This document shows, in pieces, positions 44,419-53,049 of a stretch of 64,000 bases of DNA (position 1 is its first letter; each line of letters starts with the position of its first letter). A model generated the notes under the pieces. That model was not told the DNA's origin. It was given only the letters and a program-made list of their open reading frames with translations, and searched no databases. The stretch covers positions 1 to 64,000 of the forward strand of contig JAMCYS010000085.1 of assembly GCA_023473795.1 (NCBI GenBank), given 5' to 3'. The position numbers and the translations under genes are program-made. This DNA comes from Chloroflexota bacterium (lineage in GTDB: Bacteria > Chloroflexota > UBA6077 > FW602-bin22 > JAMCYS01).

Positions 44419-45398
44419 GACTGGGCCACCACCTTCGTGCCTTCGAAGTCGAACCGAAAGCGCACTTCCTGCAGACCGGCTTGCCGCATGGCGTGGCGCA
44501 GGCGCACCTTGTCCTCGGCGTAGAACATCAAGAAGCCGCCTCCGCCGGCGCCGATTAGCTTGCCTCCAAGGGCGCCATTCTGGCGCGCCAGTGCGTACCA
44601 CTCGTCGATTCGCCCATTGCTCATATTGGCAGAGCGCTTCTTCTTGTGCTCCCAGTGCACGTTCATCAGGTTGGCGAAGCAGTTGAGGTCGCCCGCCTCC
44701 AAGGCTTCCTTGCTCTCTCGACCCAGCTCCTTGATGAAGTGCAGGTTGGCGATCATCTCGCGGTCGTTCTGTCGGCTCTTAACGTCCTGCTCCTTGAGCA
44801 CATCGGAGGCTGACCGTGAATAGCCAGTGAAAAAGAGCAACAGGTTGTCCTCAAGACTGTAGAGCGTGTCGGTGTCTAACTTCAACGGCCAGGCTTCGAC
44901 CTGGCCGTTGGGCAGGAAGCGGAAGCAAGTGATGCCGCCGTACGCCGCGATATACTGATCCTGCTTGCCGATCGGCTCCCCCAACAGATCGATCTCGATG
45001 TGACATGCCTGCTCGGCCAGCTCCTGGGGATGGATGAGATTCTTGTTGAGGGTATGGAGCGCCTTGAGCAGGGCCGTGGTGAAACTGCCGGAGGAGCCAA
45101 GGCCAGTGCCCGCTGGGATGTCGGCCATGCTCGTTATTTCCAGCTGCGGTGCTCCCACGTGGGTCAGCATCAGCGCTTCCCGGATCAGGGGATGCTGCAC
45201 CTCTTCCACCGACTTTACCCGCTCCATTTTCGAGTACTTGAGGATCAGCTCCTCCACCAGGGTGCGGTGCAGTGTGATGTAGACGTACTTGTCGATGGCT
45301 GCGGCGATGAGGAAGCCGCTGTGATCCCGGTAGTAAGATGGAAGGTCGGTCCCACCGCCGCCGAGAGAAATGCGCAGAGGGCTGCGCGTGATGATCAT
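44415..45398 (-). CDS. hddA: D-glycero-alpha-D-manno-heptose 7-phosphate kinase (HddA, GHMP kinase)
   Basis: A 327-residue GHMP-superfamily kinase. It opens MIITRSPLRISLGGGGTDLP, the HddA signature. The ATP loop is GTGLGSSGSFTTALL, and the C-terminal motif is GAGGGGFLMFYA. It phosphorylates heptose 7-phosphate at C1 in the GDP-heptose branch. Its ATG overlaps the stop of the upstream oxidoreductase by 4 bp. Confidence 0.93.
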   Translation of the reverse strand: MIITRSPLRISLGGGGTDLPSYYRDHSGFLIAAAIDKYVYITLHRTLVEELILKYSKMERVKSVEEVQHPLIREALMLTHVGAPQLEITSMADIPAGTGLGSSGSFTTALLKALHTLNKNLIHPQELAEQACHIEIDLLGEPIGKQDQYIAAYGGITCFRFLPNGQVEAWPLKLDTDTLYSLEDNLLLFFTGYSRSASDVLKEQDVKSRQNDREMIANLHFIKELGRESKEALEAGDLNCFANLMNVHWEHKKKRSANMSNGRIDEWYALARQNGALGGKLIGAGGGGFLMFYAEDKVRLRHAMRQAGLQEVRFRFDFEGTKVVAQS

Positions 45399-46369
45399 CG
45401 CTTTGAAACCTCGTAGACTCGTTCGATAATCCTCAGCACGGCGTGGGCGTCGAGGAGGCTGGCGGCGGGCTGGCGGACTAGCCGGATGTCCTCAAGAAAT
45501 TCGGCGAATTCACCTTCCCACGAGGTGTCGGCCATTGGGTATTCCCAGATGGTTGTCTCCGGCGGTCCCATCTGAGGGAGCATGCGGTAGAAGGCAATCC
45601 GCTCGGTTCCATAGCTGCCACCCAGCCCGGTGACCTCGACCTTGCCCTGGCGTCCATACACCTCAAACGAGAAAAGGTTCTTCCACTCGGTGCAGCTCGC
45701 GTGCAGGAACGCCACTTGCTGGTGCTCCGTCTTGAGCAGCAGGAAGCCATTGTCCTCGACCGGCATATCCCAGTAGTAGGTATGAGCGAAGCCCTGGACC
45801 TCGGCGAAGTCGCCCAGAAAACAGCGGGCCAGATCGACCAGGTGAACGCCCTGATCGATGAGCTCCCCGCCGCCAGAGAGCTCGGGAATGGCTCGCCATT
45901 CCTTCTCGTAGCCGGGGCGCCCCCCGTGCCCGTAACGCCCGCGCAGGAACATCAGCTCGCCCAGCTCCCCGGCCGCACACAGCTCCCGCGCCTTGCGCAG
46001 AGCCGGGTGGTAGCGGTGATTGAAGCCGACTCTCACCAGCACGCCGGCCAGCTCGGCCGCTTCGATTACGGGAACCAGCTCAGCCGCGCACCGGGCCGCC
46101 GGCTTCTCGACGAGCACGTGTTTACCGGCCCGGACTGCGGCAAGAGTGATTTCGGCGAGCACGTCGTGGGTGGTCGAAACGACAACGACGTCGACGTCCG
46201 GCCGCTCAACCAGGGCTGGCCAGTCTGTCGATTCGGCGCTGGGAAATGCCCTGGCCAGCGCCGTGGCGCGCTCGGGCTGCGCGTCGGCGCAGGCCACTAG
46301 CTGGGCGCTGGCCAGGGCCCGGGCCCGCTTCTGCCCAATCGAGCCGCAGCCGACGATGCCAATTCTCAT
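45395..46369 (-). CDS. Gfo/Idh/MocA-family sugar oxidoreductase
   Basis: A 324-residue NAD(P)-dependent dehydrogenase. The Rossmann motif MRIGIVGCGSIGQKRARAL and the EKPAA motif (HVLVEKPAARC) with catalytic Lys are present, and the substrate-domain GELIDQGVHLVDL supplies the catalytic His. It probably oxidises or reduces a nucleotide-linked sugar in the glycan pathway. It ends overlapping hddA and starts 3 bp after the SDR gene. Confidence 0.9.
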   Translation of the reverse strand: MRIGIVGCGSIGQKRARALASAQLVACADAQPERATALARAFPSAESTDWPALVERPDVDVVVVSTTHDVLAEITLAAVRAGKHVLVEKPAARCAAELVPVIEAAELAGVLVRVGFNHRYHPALRKARELCAAGELGELMFLRGRYGHGGRPGYEKEWRAIPELSGGGELIDQGVHLVDLARCFLGDFAEVQGFAHTYYWDMPVEDNGFLLLKTEHQQVAFLHASCTEWKNLFSFEVYGRQGKVEVTGLGGSYGTERIAFYRMLPQMGPPETTIWEYPMADTSWEGEFAEFLEDIRLVRQPAASLLDAHAVLRIIERVYEVSKR

Positions 46370-46372
46370 AGT

Positions 46373-47236
46373 TCAGGACCAGACCTTGCCGCGTTCGCCC
46401 GGGATGATCCGACGCAGGGTGTAGATATCAGAGTCCCTTAGCTCGTCGGCGCGCCCGGGCAGGCTCTCCCAGGGATCCCAAACGGCGCTGATTAGCCTGC
46501 CGGTGATCCCATCGCTCTCTGGTGAGGCGAGGAAGACGCAGAGCGATGCGCCGCGCTCCAGTGGCGTCCCGCCCTCTTCTTTCTGCTTGACCGCCTGCCG
46601 GAAGAACTTCTCCCCTACCCGCTCGGGTCCGGCCTCAAGCACCTCGTCGAGCATTCTGGTGTTCAGGGCACCCGGAGCCACTGAGTTGACGGTGATGCCG
46701 AACTCCCGTACCTCCTCGGCCAGCGTCTCGCAGAAGCGGACCACCGCGGCCTTAGACGCGGCATAGGCGCTGAGGTAGGGCAATCCCTTGGTCGCACCAC
46801 CGCCCGACAGCAGAACGATCTTGCCGCTCTGTCGCGCCTTGAGATGCGGCAGTACCGCGCGGCAGGTCAACACGGTGCCCATTAGGTTGATGGCGACAGC
46901 TCGAGACCACTCGCTCCAGTCCACCTGCTCGACCGGGCCCTTTGGTCCGTAGACACCCGCGCTCATCACGAGGATTTCCAACCCGCCGAGCTCGGCCAGC
47001 GATGCCTCCACCAGTCGGGCCACGTCGTCGGGATCCGACACGTCCGCGGGCATTGCCAACACCATGGTCCTGCCGCCTGCCACTTGGGACAGTTCCTTCT
47101 GCGACTGAGCCAGCTTCGCCCCCGAGCGAGCGCACAACATTACATCCGCACCCTCGGCGATGAATGCCCGCGCGACGGCTAGCCCAAAGCCTTGGCTGGC
47201 GCCGGTTATCAGAGCACGCTTCCCGGCTAGCTTCAT
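46373..47236 (-). CDS. Short-chain dehydrogenase/reductase
   Basis: A 287-residue SDR with the cofactor motif ITGASQGFGLAVA, NAG-equivalent MSAGVYG, and catalytic YAASK in LSAYAASKAAV. The C-terminal extension (SDIYTLRRIIPGERG) recurs in SDRs of sugar clusters (from memory). It reduces a keto-sugar or similar substrate by inference. The ATG overlaps the preceding stop (ATGA) and has GGAGG upstream. Confidence 0.9.
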   Translation of the reverse strand: MKLAGKRALITGASQGFGLAVARAFIAEGADVMLCARSGAKLAQSQKELSQVAGGRTMVLAMPADVSDPDDVARLVEASLAELGGLEILVMSAGVYGPKGPVEQVDWSEWSRAVAINLMGTVLTCRAVLPHLKARQSGKIVLLSGGGATKGLPYLSAYAASKAAVVRFCETLAEEVREFGITVNSVAPGALNTRMLDEVLEAGPERVGEKFFRQAVKQKEEGGTPLERGASLCVFLASPESDGITGRLISAVWDPWESLPGRADELRDSDIYTLRRIIPGERGKVWS

Positions 47237-48522
47237 GACAACCTCCCTACGGTGACATATTCCACCCGGCCGTCGGCTCTCAGATTGGCCTCCAGGAAGC
47301 GACCGGGGTCCAGAACGAGCGGCCGGCGCATCCAGCTCACCAGATCATCGCCTCTTAGCCTCTTGAACTCGGGCCACTCCGTCGCAACCAACGCCGCGTC
47401 GGCCTCTAGCAAAGCCGCACGGGTCGAGGGGCGAAGGTCGATGACGCCGCCAAGCTCGGGGGGCAGAGCCCTGACGGCAGGATCGAACGCGGTGACGTTC
47501 GCACCCAGCCGGCGGAGCCGGCGGCTGGTTTCGACAGCACTTGAGCGGCGCAGGGTATCGGTGCCCGGCTTATACGTCAGGCCCAGAACCGCCACGGAAA
47601 GGCCCTGCAACTCGCCAAGCAGATCGACAAGCCGCCTCTCCGCCCATCGCTTGTGTGCCTCATTGCTCCGCAGCACCCCAGAGAACAGGTGGGTCGGCAG
47701 GTTCGCCTCGTGCCCGGCGTCGATGAGAAACGACACGTCACGCGCGAGCGTCCCGCCCGCGAAGGCCGCGCCGGGCCGGACGTAGGCACGCGGGCCGACC
47801 CGGGGGTCGCTACGCAGCGCCCGCTCGACTTCGCCAGAGTCCGCACCTACCCGCTCGCACAGTGTCGCCAGCTCGTTCGCAAACGTCACGCAGGTGGCGA
47901 GGAAGGAGTTCAGTGCGTGCTTGGTCATCTCGGCGGACTCCACCGATGTCCACTCGATCCTTTCGGTGATCGGTCCGAGGAGTGCCGCCACGCGCTGCCT
48001 GTCGGCATCCGACCTGATGCCCACCACCACGCGAGCCGGTCGGGTGAAAGCCTCAATGGCGCGGCCCAGACGAAGGTTCTCCGGCGAGTAGCCGAAGGTC
48101 ACTTGACCGTCCGGATTAGTCCGGCGATATAAGGCCTCAAGCGTACGCGTTGTGCCCGCGGGCACCTGCGACGAGACTAAGACCAGGCTGCCTTTCGGGA
48201 GGTGCGGGAAGAGTGCGGCGACCTTCTGGCTGACGTAGTTCACGTCGGCCCGGTCGTCGTCGTCGACAGGCGTGTCGTAGGCAATCCAGGTCACTTCAGC
48301 GTCGCGCAGTTCGCGGGGGTCGGCTGAAAAGCGCAACCGGCCAGAGGCCAGCCCACTGAGCGCCAGCTCGGCAAGCCCAGGCTCGTCCACCGGCAGATGG
48401 CCCGACTGCAGGCCGTGCACGGTTTCGGCTTCGTCGAGCGCGAGAACCTGGTGCCCGGCGGCCGCCAGGCAAGCCGCCGTCACGGTCCCCAGATGCCACA
48501 GACCGACCACGGCGACCTTCAT
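47233..48522 (-). CDS. UDP-glucose/GDP-mannose dehydrogenase-family protein lacking the catalytic Cys
   Basis: A 429-residue protein with the fold of nucleotide-sugar 6-dehydrogenases: the N-terminal MKVAVVGLWHLGTVTAACLA, the central helix NSFLATCVTFANELATLCE, and the C-terminal VLGLTYKPGTDTLRRSSAV. The active-site segment that normally reads GFGGSCFPKD is AFAGGTLARD here, so the nucleophilic Cys is Thr. It therefore may not carry out the usual two-step oxidation to a uronic acid. It overlaps neighbours on both sides by 4 bp. Confidence 0.88.
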   Translation of the reverse strand: MKVAVVGLWHLGTVTAACLAAAGHQVLALDEAETVHGLQSGHLPVDEPGLAELALSGLASGRLRFSADPRELRDAEVTWIAYDTPVDDDDRADVNYVSQKVAALFPHLPKGSLVLVSSQVPAGTTRTLEALYRRTNPDGQVTFGYSPENLRLGRAIEAFTRPARVVVGIRSDADRQRVAALLGPITERIEWTSVESAEMTKHALNSFLATCVTFANELATLCERVGADSGEVERALRSDPRVGPRAYVRPGAAFAGGTLARDVSFLIDAGHEANLPTHLFSGVLRSNEAHKRWAERRLVDLLGELQGLSVAVLGLTYKPGTDTLRRSSAVETSRRLRRLGANVTAFDPAVRALPPELGGVIDLRPSTRAALLEADAALVATEWPEFKRLRGDDLVSWMRRPLVLDPGRFLEANLRADGRVEYVTVGRLS

Positions 48523-49475
48523 CGGCGCCGCTCCACGACCCAGGGATGCTGTTCCAGATAACTCAGCGTTCTGGTCACTCCCTCTCGAATAGTCAGCGCC
48601 GGCCGCCAGCCGAGAGCCCGGATGCGTGAGCAGTCGAGGAAGATGAAGGGGCTATCGCCCACCCAGCCCCGCTCGCCGCCGGCGTACGCCACACGAGGCG
48701 AGATTCCGAGGTGCTCGCAAATCCAGCCGATCGAGTCGTTCACCTCGCAGAACTCGTCCGTGCCGAGATTAAGAATGTTGACTCTGTTCTGGCCGTTCTC
48801 GATAGCCAGTAGCATCGCCGAAATGCAATCCTGGACGTATAGATATGACTTCCGCTGTTTGCCGTTCCCGAGAACGTCCAGTCGCTCGGGATGCTCCTGG
48901 AGCTGCCTATAGAAGTCGAAGACGTGCCCATGGGTGTAGCGCTCGCCCAAGATCGAAACGAAGCGGAAGATGAAGCCCTGAAAGTCGAAGCCCTCACAGT
49001 AGGCCTGGATGAGCCCCTCGCCAGCTAGCTTGGAGGCCCCATACAGCGATGTCTGGACGGGGAATGGCGCTGTCTCTGGCGTGGGAAACACCTCCGGCTC
49101 GCCGTAGACCGAACCAGTAGAGGAGAAGGCGACGCGGCGGACGCCGTTGGCCCGCATCGCCTCCAGCACGTTAAACGTCGCGATGGTGTTCTGCTCGAGG
49201 TCTTTGCCTGGGTGCTGGGTACCAAAGCGGACGTCGGCGTTGGCGGCCAGGTGGAACACGAAGTCGGCGCCCCGTACAGCCCGAGTCAGACCTGGCAAAT
49301 CTAGCGTGTCGCCCCGCACCAGTCTAAAGCGTGGCGATTCCTGGGCTTGCGCTAGGAACTCGATCTGTCCGGTAACAAGACTGTCGTAGCCAACTACGTC
49401 GTGACCGTCTAGCAGCAAGCGATCTACCAGATTACTTCCGATGAACCCGGCACAGCCGGTGACAATGCAACGCAA
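48519..49475 (-). CDS. NAD-dependent nucleotide-sugar epimerase/dehydratase
   Basis: A 318-residue extended SDR. The cofactor loop is VTGCAGFIGSNLVDRLL, the catalytic triad is in SSTGSVYGEP and SLYGASKLAGEG (YxxxK), and the substrate region contains GNGKQRKSYLYVQDC. It resembles UDP-glucose 4-epimerases and related heptose-modifying epimerases. The exact substrate cannot be told. It is coupled to the dehydrogenase-like gene by a 4-bp overlap. Confidence 0.9.
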   Translation of the reverse strand: MRCIVTGCAGFIGSNLVDRLLLDGHDVVGYDSLVTGQIEFLAQAQESPRFRLVRGDTLDLPGLTRAVRGADFVFHLAANADVRFGTQHPGKDLEQNTIATFNVLEAMRANGVRRVAFSSTGSVYGEPEVFPTPETAPFPVQTSLYGASKLAGEGLIQAYCEGFDFQGFIFRFVSILGERYTHGHVFDFYRQLQEHPERLDVLGNGKQRKSYLYVQDCISAMLLAIENGQNRVNILNLGTDEFCEVNDSIGWICEHLGISPRVAYAGGERGWVGDSPFIFLDCSRIRALGWRPALTIREGVTRTLSYLEQHPWVVERRR

Positions 49476-49492
49476 GCCACAACCTCCAGCGG

Positions 49493-50524
49493 TTACAAGT
49501 GGGCTTCGGATGCCGTAGCTTCCGAGGCTGCACGTCCGCCGCCGATCTTGCGCCCCAGTTGGAGGAACGACTCGCCTACCCGGGATAGACTCAGCACGCC
49601 GAAAGCCGTCGTCAGTAAGTAGTAAGTCAAATGAGCCGTCAACGTTATGGCCAGGGCGCTGGCGGAGTCGTACTTAGCCCCGAACGGCAGCACCAGTGCC
49701 TGCTGCCCGACCAACTGAAACACTCCGATGAAGCCGGGGCTGGAAGGCACCGTCACCGCAAGCGCCAACGCAACTACCATGAAGACTGACTCTAGCAGAG
49801 CACCTTCGGGCTGGAACGCACGTATGATGCACCAGTACACAGCAATACCGAGTGCCCAGGTAATGAGCGACCAACCAAATACGCTGCCCGCAACTCGCCG
49901 CTGCAGCAGCGGTGAGAAGCCGCTCACCAGCTCACGCCAGCGAGGGACCGTGCTATCGGCCGGCAAGAATCTAGCAGATTTGCCCAGGGACTGCAACAGC
50001 GCCTCTACCCGTCGGCTAGCTCGCATTAGGCCGAACAGGAGCGCCAGCGCTACCAGTACCAGCCCACCGAATGATTCTCCGGCCTGAATGACCAGCAGGG
50101 GCACTTGCATCCAAGGCAGAATCGCGACTAGGAAGAGCACGATCGTCCCGAGGTCGAGCAGTCGCTCGACTATGGCCGAGGCGGCGACCTGGAACAGCGG
50201 CAATCCGCAGCGTTTCGCCATGACGATCACTCTGGCGGGCTCACCCAAGCGCAACGGTAGGACGTTGGTGAAGAGATAGCCGACGCCCTGGGACCAGAAG
50301 GAATCGGCGAATCGACTCTCCTTACCCAGTAGCACCACCCAACGCTGGGAACGGGCGGCGATGGACAACATATGCAGGACAATCGCTGGCAACAGCCAAC
50401 CATATTGGGCGCCAGCCAACGTGTTGCTCAAGCCGTCGAACGGCACAGTGCGCAATGCTAGCCAGAGACAGAGCAGGCTGGTCGCGATCCCAAGCCAGAA
50501 CTGCCCCGAGGCAATAGACCTCAT
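49493..50524 (-). CDS. LPG-synthase-TM/UPF0104-type membrane protein
   Basis: A 343-residue protein with about eight membrane segments of the lysylphosphatidylglycerol-synthase-transmembrane family (UPF0104/AglD-like). Signature segments are LSIAARSQRWVVLLG, LFTNVLPLRLGEPARV and FQVAASAIVERLLDLG. In surface-glycan clusters these proteins are proposed flippases or lipid-carrier handlers. The ATG at 50524 overlaps the upstream stop (ATGA). Confidence 0.85.
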   Translation of the reverse strand: MRSIASGQFWLGIATSLLCLWLALRTVPFDGLSNTLAGAQYGWLLPAIVLHMLSIAARSQRWVVLLGKESRFADSFWSQGVGYLFTNVLPLRLGEPARVIVMAKRCGLPLFQVAASAIVERLLDLGTIVLFLVAILPWMQVPLLVIQAGESFGGLVLVALALLFGLMRASRRVEALLQSLGKSARFLPADSTVPRWRELVSGFSPLLQRRVAGSVFGWSLITWALGIAVYWCIIRAFQPEGALLESVFMVVALALAVTVPSSPGFIGVFQLVGQQALVLPFGAKYDSASALAITLTAHLTYYLLTTAFGVLSLSRVGESFLQLGRKIGGGRAASEATASEAHL

Positions 50525-52125
50525 CGTCTCGGCCGGTGCAGCAGCGGCACGAAGCGGTATTTCAGATCCACCCAGAGCCACGATAGGGGATCCCGCACCA
50601 CGGCGACCTTCTTCCCATCCTTGAAGGACCTTGACCGGTAGTTAACGGGTATCTCAAGTGGCCGGTAGCCTTTGCACACCAGCTTGATCACCAGTTCGTG
50701 ATCAAAGTCGAAGCGGTTGCATTCGAACTCCAAGCCATACAAGCAGTCCCGGCGGAATACCTTATACATCGTGAACGGATCGCACATCCGCTGCCCGTAA
50801 AGCACATTAATCAGCCCAGTGAAGAACAGGTGCCCAAGGTTCAGCAGTGTGGACAACCCATGCTGACCTTCGAACTTCCTCATCTTCCAGTTGCCACCGT
50901 GACGTGCCCCCAGAACGAACGCCGATCGATACTCCAATAGCGGCTCAAGCAGCGTGTCGTAGTCGTTCAGGTCGTATTCCAGATCGGCATCCTGGATCAT
51001 CAGGATGTCCCCCCGAGCCTGCTTGAAGCCCATCCGCACCGCGTTCCCTTTGCCTTGAGGTCGATCCTGCAGGACCAGTCGCACCTCCGGATGATCCTGG
51101 TAGGCCTGGGCGGCTTCGCGCGTGCCGTCCTTGGAGTTGCTCTCTACGATGATGATCTCTTTGTCCACGCCGGGCACCTGCTTGGCCAACAGCGAGTCCA
51201 TCAGCAGCGTGAAGGTCTGCCTCTCGTTGTAGGCGGGCACGACTATAGAGCACAGCGGACGGTCACGGCGCTCAGCGCGCGTCGCCGTGACGACTATGCC
51301 CGACGTGCTCAATCGGATGCGCGCTTCGCGCAACGGCGAAGGAAGCAGGCGATACATGAGAGTAATGAGGCGGGTGACCGAGGTTGTGGGAAAGGCGGTT
51401 GCACGGTCATTGACATGGCCAAGCGTGTAGAGGCGCCGATCGGGTTCGACCCACACTTCAAGAAAGCCGCTCTTGACCAGGATGGATTGGATAAGCGCCT
51501 TGCTGAAGTAGTAGAGGTTCTCCGGCCGCCACTCCGTCCAGTGCTCGCCAAAGAAGTGCGCGGGCCACGAATCCAGAGACGGCGTGGCCAGCAGTAGGAC
51601 TCCCTCAGGCCGCAACGCAGAGTGAATCTGGTTTAGTAGATCCAAAGGCGCTGTCGCCTTTTCCAGCTGGTACAGGATTACGGCGGCATCGTAATCCCAT
51701 CCGAAATCGAGTCCTCCGCCGACCTCACGGATGGAAACGTGCTGCCCGATGCTGAATCCCTGTGCTTCGGCCTTGGCGGCAAACGGATGGTCTGGCGGCG
51801 CAATGAGCAGGATGCGGCCGGCAGCAATGCCTCGGTTACGGAGCGTGCTCAGATACTGCTGGGCCGCGTCACGCTCGGTGATACCGTCCAGGCCAATCGT
51901 TAGCCGCGGGTCGGCTCCTTCCAGCAGTCGATCGTAGAACGTGCGGTAGTCCGCTACATCTGGCTGAGGGCTTAGGTAGATAAGTCCGCACCCGGGGCAA
52001 CGCACGACAGGCAAACCGCGAATCACGAACAGGTAAGCACGGCGGTCTTCGCCGCAAATCGGGCACTCAGTCCCCGTGCGCTGCGCAGCACGGATAGCCG
52101 GGGGCGTGGCGGTACGCAGGCTCAT
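50521..52125 (-). CDS. Fusion: zinc ribbon, degenerate methyltransferase, GT2 glycosyltransferase
   Basis: A 534-residue fusion. It starts with a zinc ribbon (CPICGEDRRAY and RCPGCGLIY, residues about 20-50). A methyltransferase-like domain follows whose SAM-binding motif I is replaced by RILLIAPPDHPF, so it is probably inactive. The C-terminal family 2 glycosyltransferase (about 290-534) is intact: SIVVPAYNERQTF, MIQDADLEYD (DxD-type) and ARHGGNWKMRKFEGQHG, as in dolichyl/undecaprenyl-phosphate mannosyltransferases. It likely makes a polyprenyl-phosphate sugar. First gene after a strong promoter. Confidence 0.87.
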   Translation of the reverse strand: MSLRTATPPAIRAAQRTGTECPICGEDRRAYLFVIRGLPVVRCPGCGLIYLSPQPDVADYRTFYDRLLEGADPRLTIGLDGITERDAAQQYLSTLRNRGIAAGRILLIAPPDHPFAAKAEAQGFSIGQHVSIREVGGGLDFGWDYDAAVILYQLEKATAPLDLLNQIHSALRPEGVLLLATPSLDSWPAHFFGEHWTEWRPENLYYFSKALIQSILVKSGFLEVWVEPDRRLYTLGHVNDRATAFPTTSVTRLITLMYRLLPSPLREARIRLSTSGIVVTATRAERRDRPLCSIVVPAYNERQTFTLLMDSLLAKQVPGVDKEIIIVESNSKDGTREAAQAYQDHPEVRLVLQDRPQGKGNAVRMGFKQARGDILMIQDADLEYDLNDYDTLLEPLLEYRSAFVLGARHGGNWKMRKFEGQHGLSTLLNLGHLFFTGLINVLYGQRMCDPFTMYKVFRRDCLYGLEFECNRFDFDHELVIKLVCKGYRPLEIPVNYRSRSFKDGKKVAVVRDPLSWLWVDLKYRFVPLLHRPRR

Positions 52126-52292
52126 TCACGGCCTTCCATCAGTTACTGCCTGTGCCCAGTCCAAGTTGTCGCGGCGACTTAACGATCCGCTACCGAGCCG
52201 GCTCAAGTGCCTGCGGTAGAACGCCTGTTGCGCGTCGCTGGAGGCCCTGTGGCGCACACAGGACATGACCGCCTGCACCCAAGGCGGTGCCT

Positions 52293-52322
52293 ATTATACA
52301 TCCCAGTCGAGAGCTAGGTCAA
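52293..52322 (-). promoter_or_regulatory. Promoter of the heptose/glycan operon
   Basis: On the minus strand, TTGACC (52322-52317), an 18-nt spacer and a consensus TATAAT (52298-52293) lie about 165 nt upstream of the ATG at 52125. From there ten tightly packed minus-strand genes, many overlapping by 4 bp, run down to 41818. Confidence 0.75.
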
Positions 52323-52700
52323 CCAGTATTGATGCAGGCGGATGGCTTTTTGATTGAGCAACTGCCTGGTTGAACAATCTCGTAATACGCATGGACTCGT
52401 TTGAATGATGGCGTTCTGGTGAGGTGTTCATATTGCCGTGCCTTCACGGCTAAGTGGCCCAGCAGGTACGACGGTTGCCACGGTTGCTTACTACAGGCAC
52501 CAACCCAGTACTCGCGGCGTTCCTGGCTACCGGCAGCAGGGTTTGGGCAGGCCCTCTGTACTGTATCGGCCGACGACACGCAGCCCACGAAAGAGCTGCG
52601 CCCTGGATTGTGGCCTAACTCCGCACACCAGCCATGGCGTCATTCACTCTGCCTTGGCAGGCGCATGTCAAAGCATTAGTATCGAACGGTCTTCCCAATA
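52323..52700. other. 378-bp low-GC gap
   Basis: No supported gene. A minus-strand frame of 89 codons (52319-52588) matches nothing I recognise and has no ribosome site. The sequence is visibly less GC-rich than its surroundings. Confidence 0.5.
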
Positions 52701-53021
52701 TCAAAGCCCAATGCGTCTCCGCGGGCGCTGGAGCGCGTTCAGCGCTCGCAGGGCCCGGCCGCGCTCGACCGCCCGCAGCAGCTCGCTAGTCTGTTTCAGC
52801 TCCTGTTCTCGGGCAGCCAGCGTGGCCTCCAGCTCCGCGACGCGTGCCAGGGCTCGGTTTCGCTCGGCCTCTGCTGCCGATTGCCTGTGCGCCACGATGA
52901 CGGTGAAATCGCTGCCGATGCCCTCGGTCTCCTGCAGCAGCTGTTCGAGGTCACACAATACCCTCGCCTCCGCCCCCAAGCCAACAGGTAGCTCCCACCC
53001 ATCACTATGTTCGACTGTCAC
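52701..53021 (-). CDS. Short coiled-coil protein
   Basis: A 106-residue protein from a GTG at 53021. The middle is a heptad-like coiled coil (ALARVAELEATLAAREQELK) and the C-terminus is RGRALRALNALQRPRRR. That end closely resembles the end of the preceding glycosyltransferase (GGKVLRALLALQLWRRRW), so it may be a detached or duplicated C-terminal module. It starts 28 bp after that gene. It could also be a remnant of a larger protein. Confidence 0.55.
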   Translation of the reverse strand: MTVEHSDGWELPVGLGAEARVLCDLEQLLQETEGIGSDFTVIVAHRQSAAEAERNRALARVAELEATLAAREQELKQTSELLRAVERGRALRALNALQRPRRRIGL

Positions 53022-53049
53022 TGGGTCGGGCAGGGTTCATCCATCTGAC

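Noticed and set aside
52319-52588. An 89-codon minus-strand frame between glycan genes
   Set aside because: No ribosome site, no recognised family, and it overlaps the promoter region of the gene at 52125.
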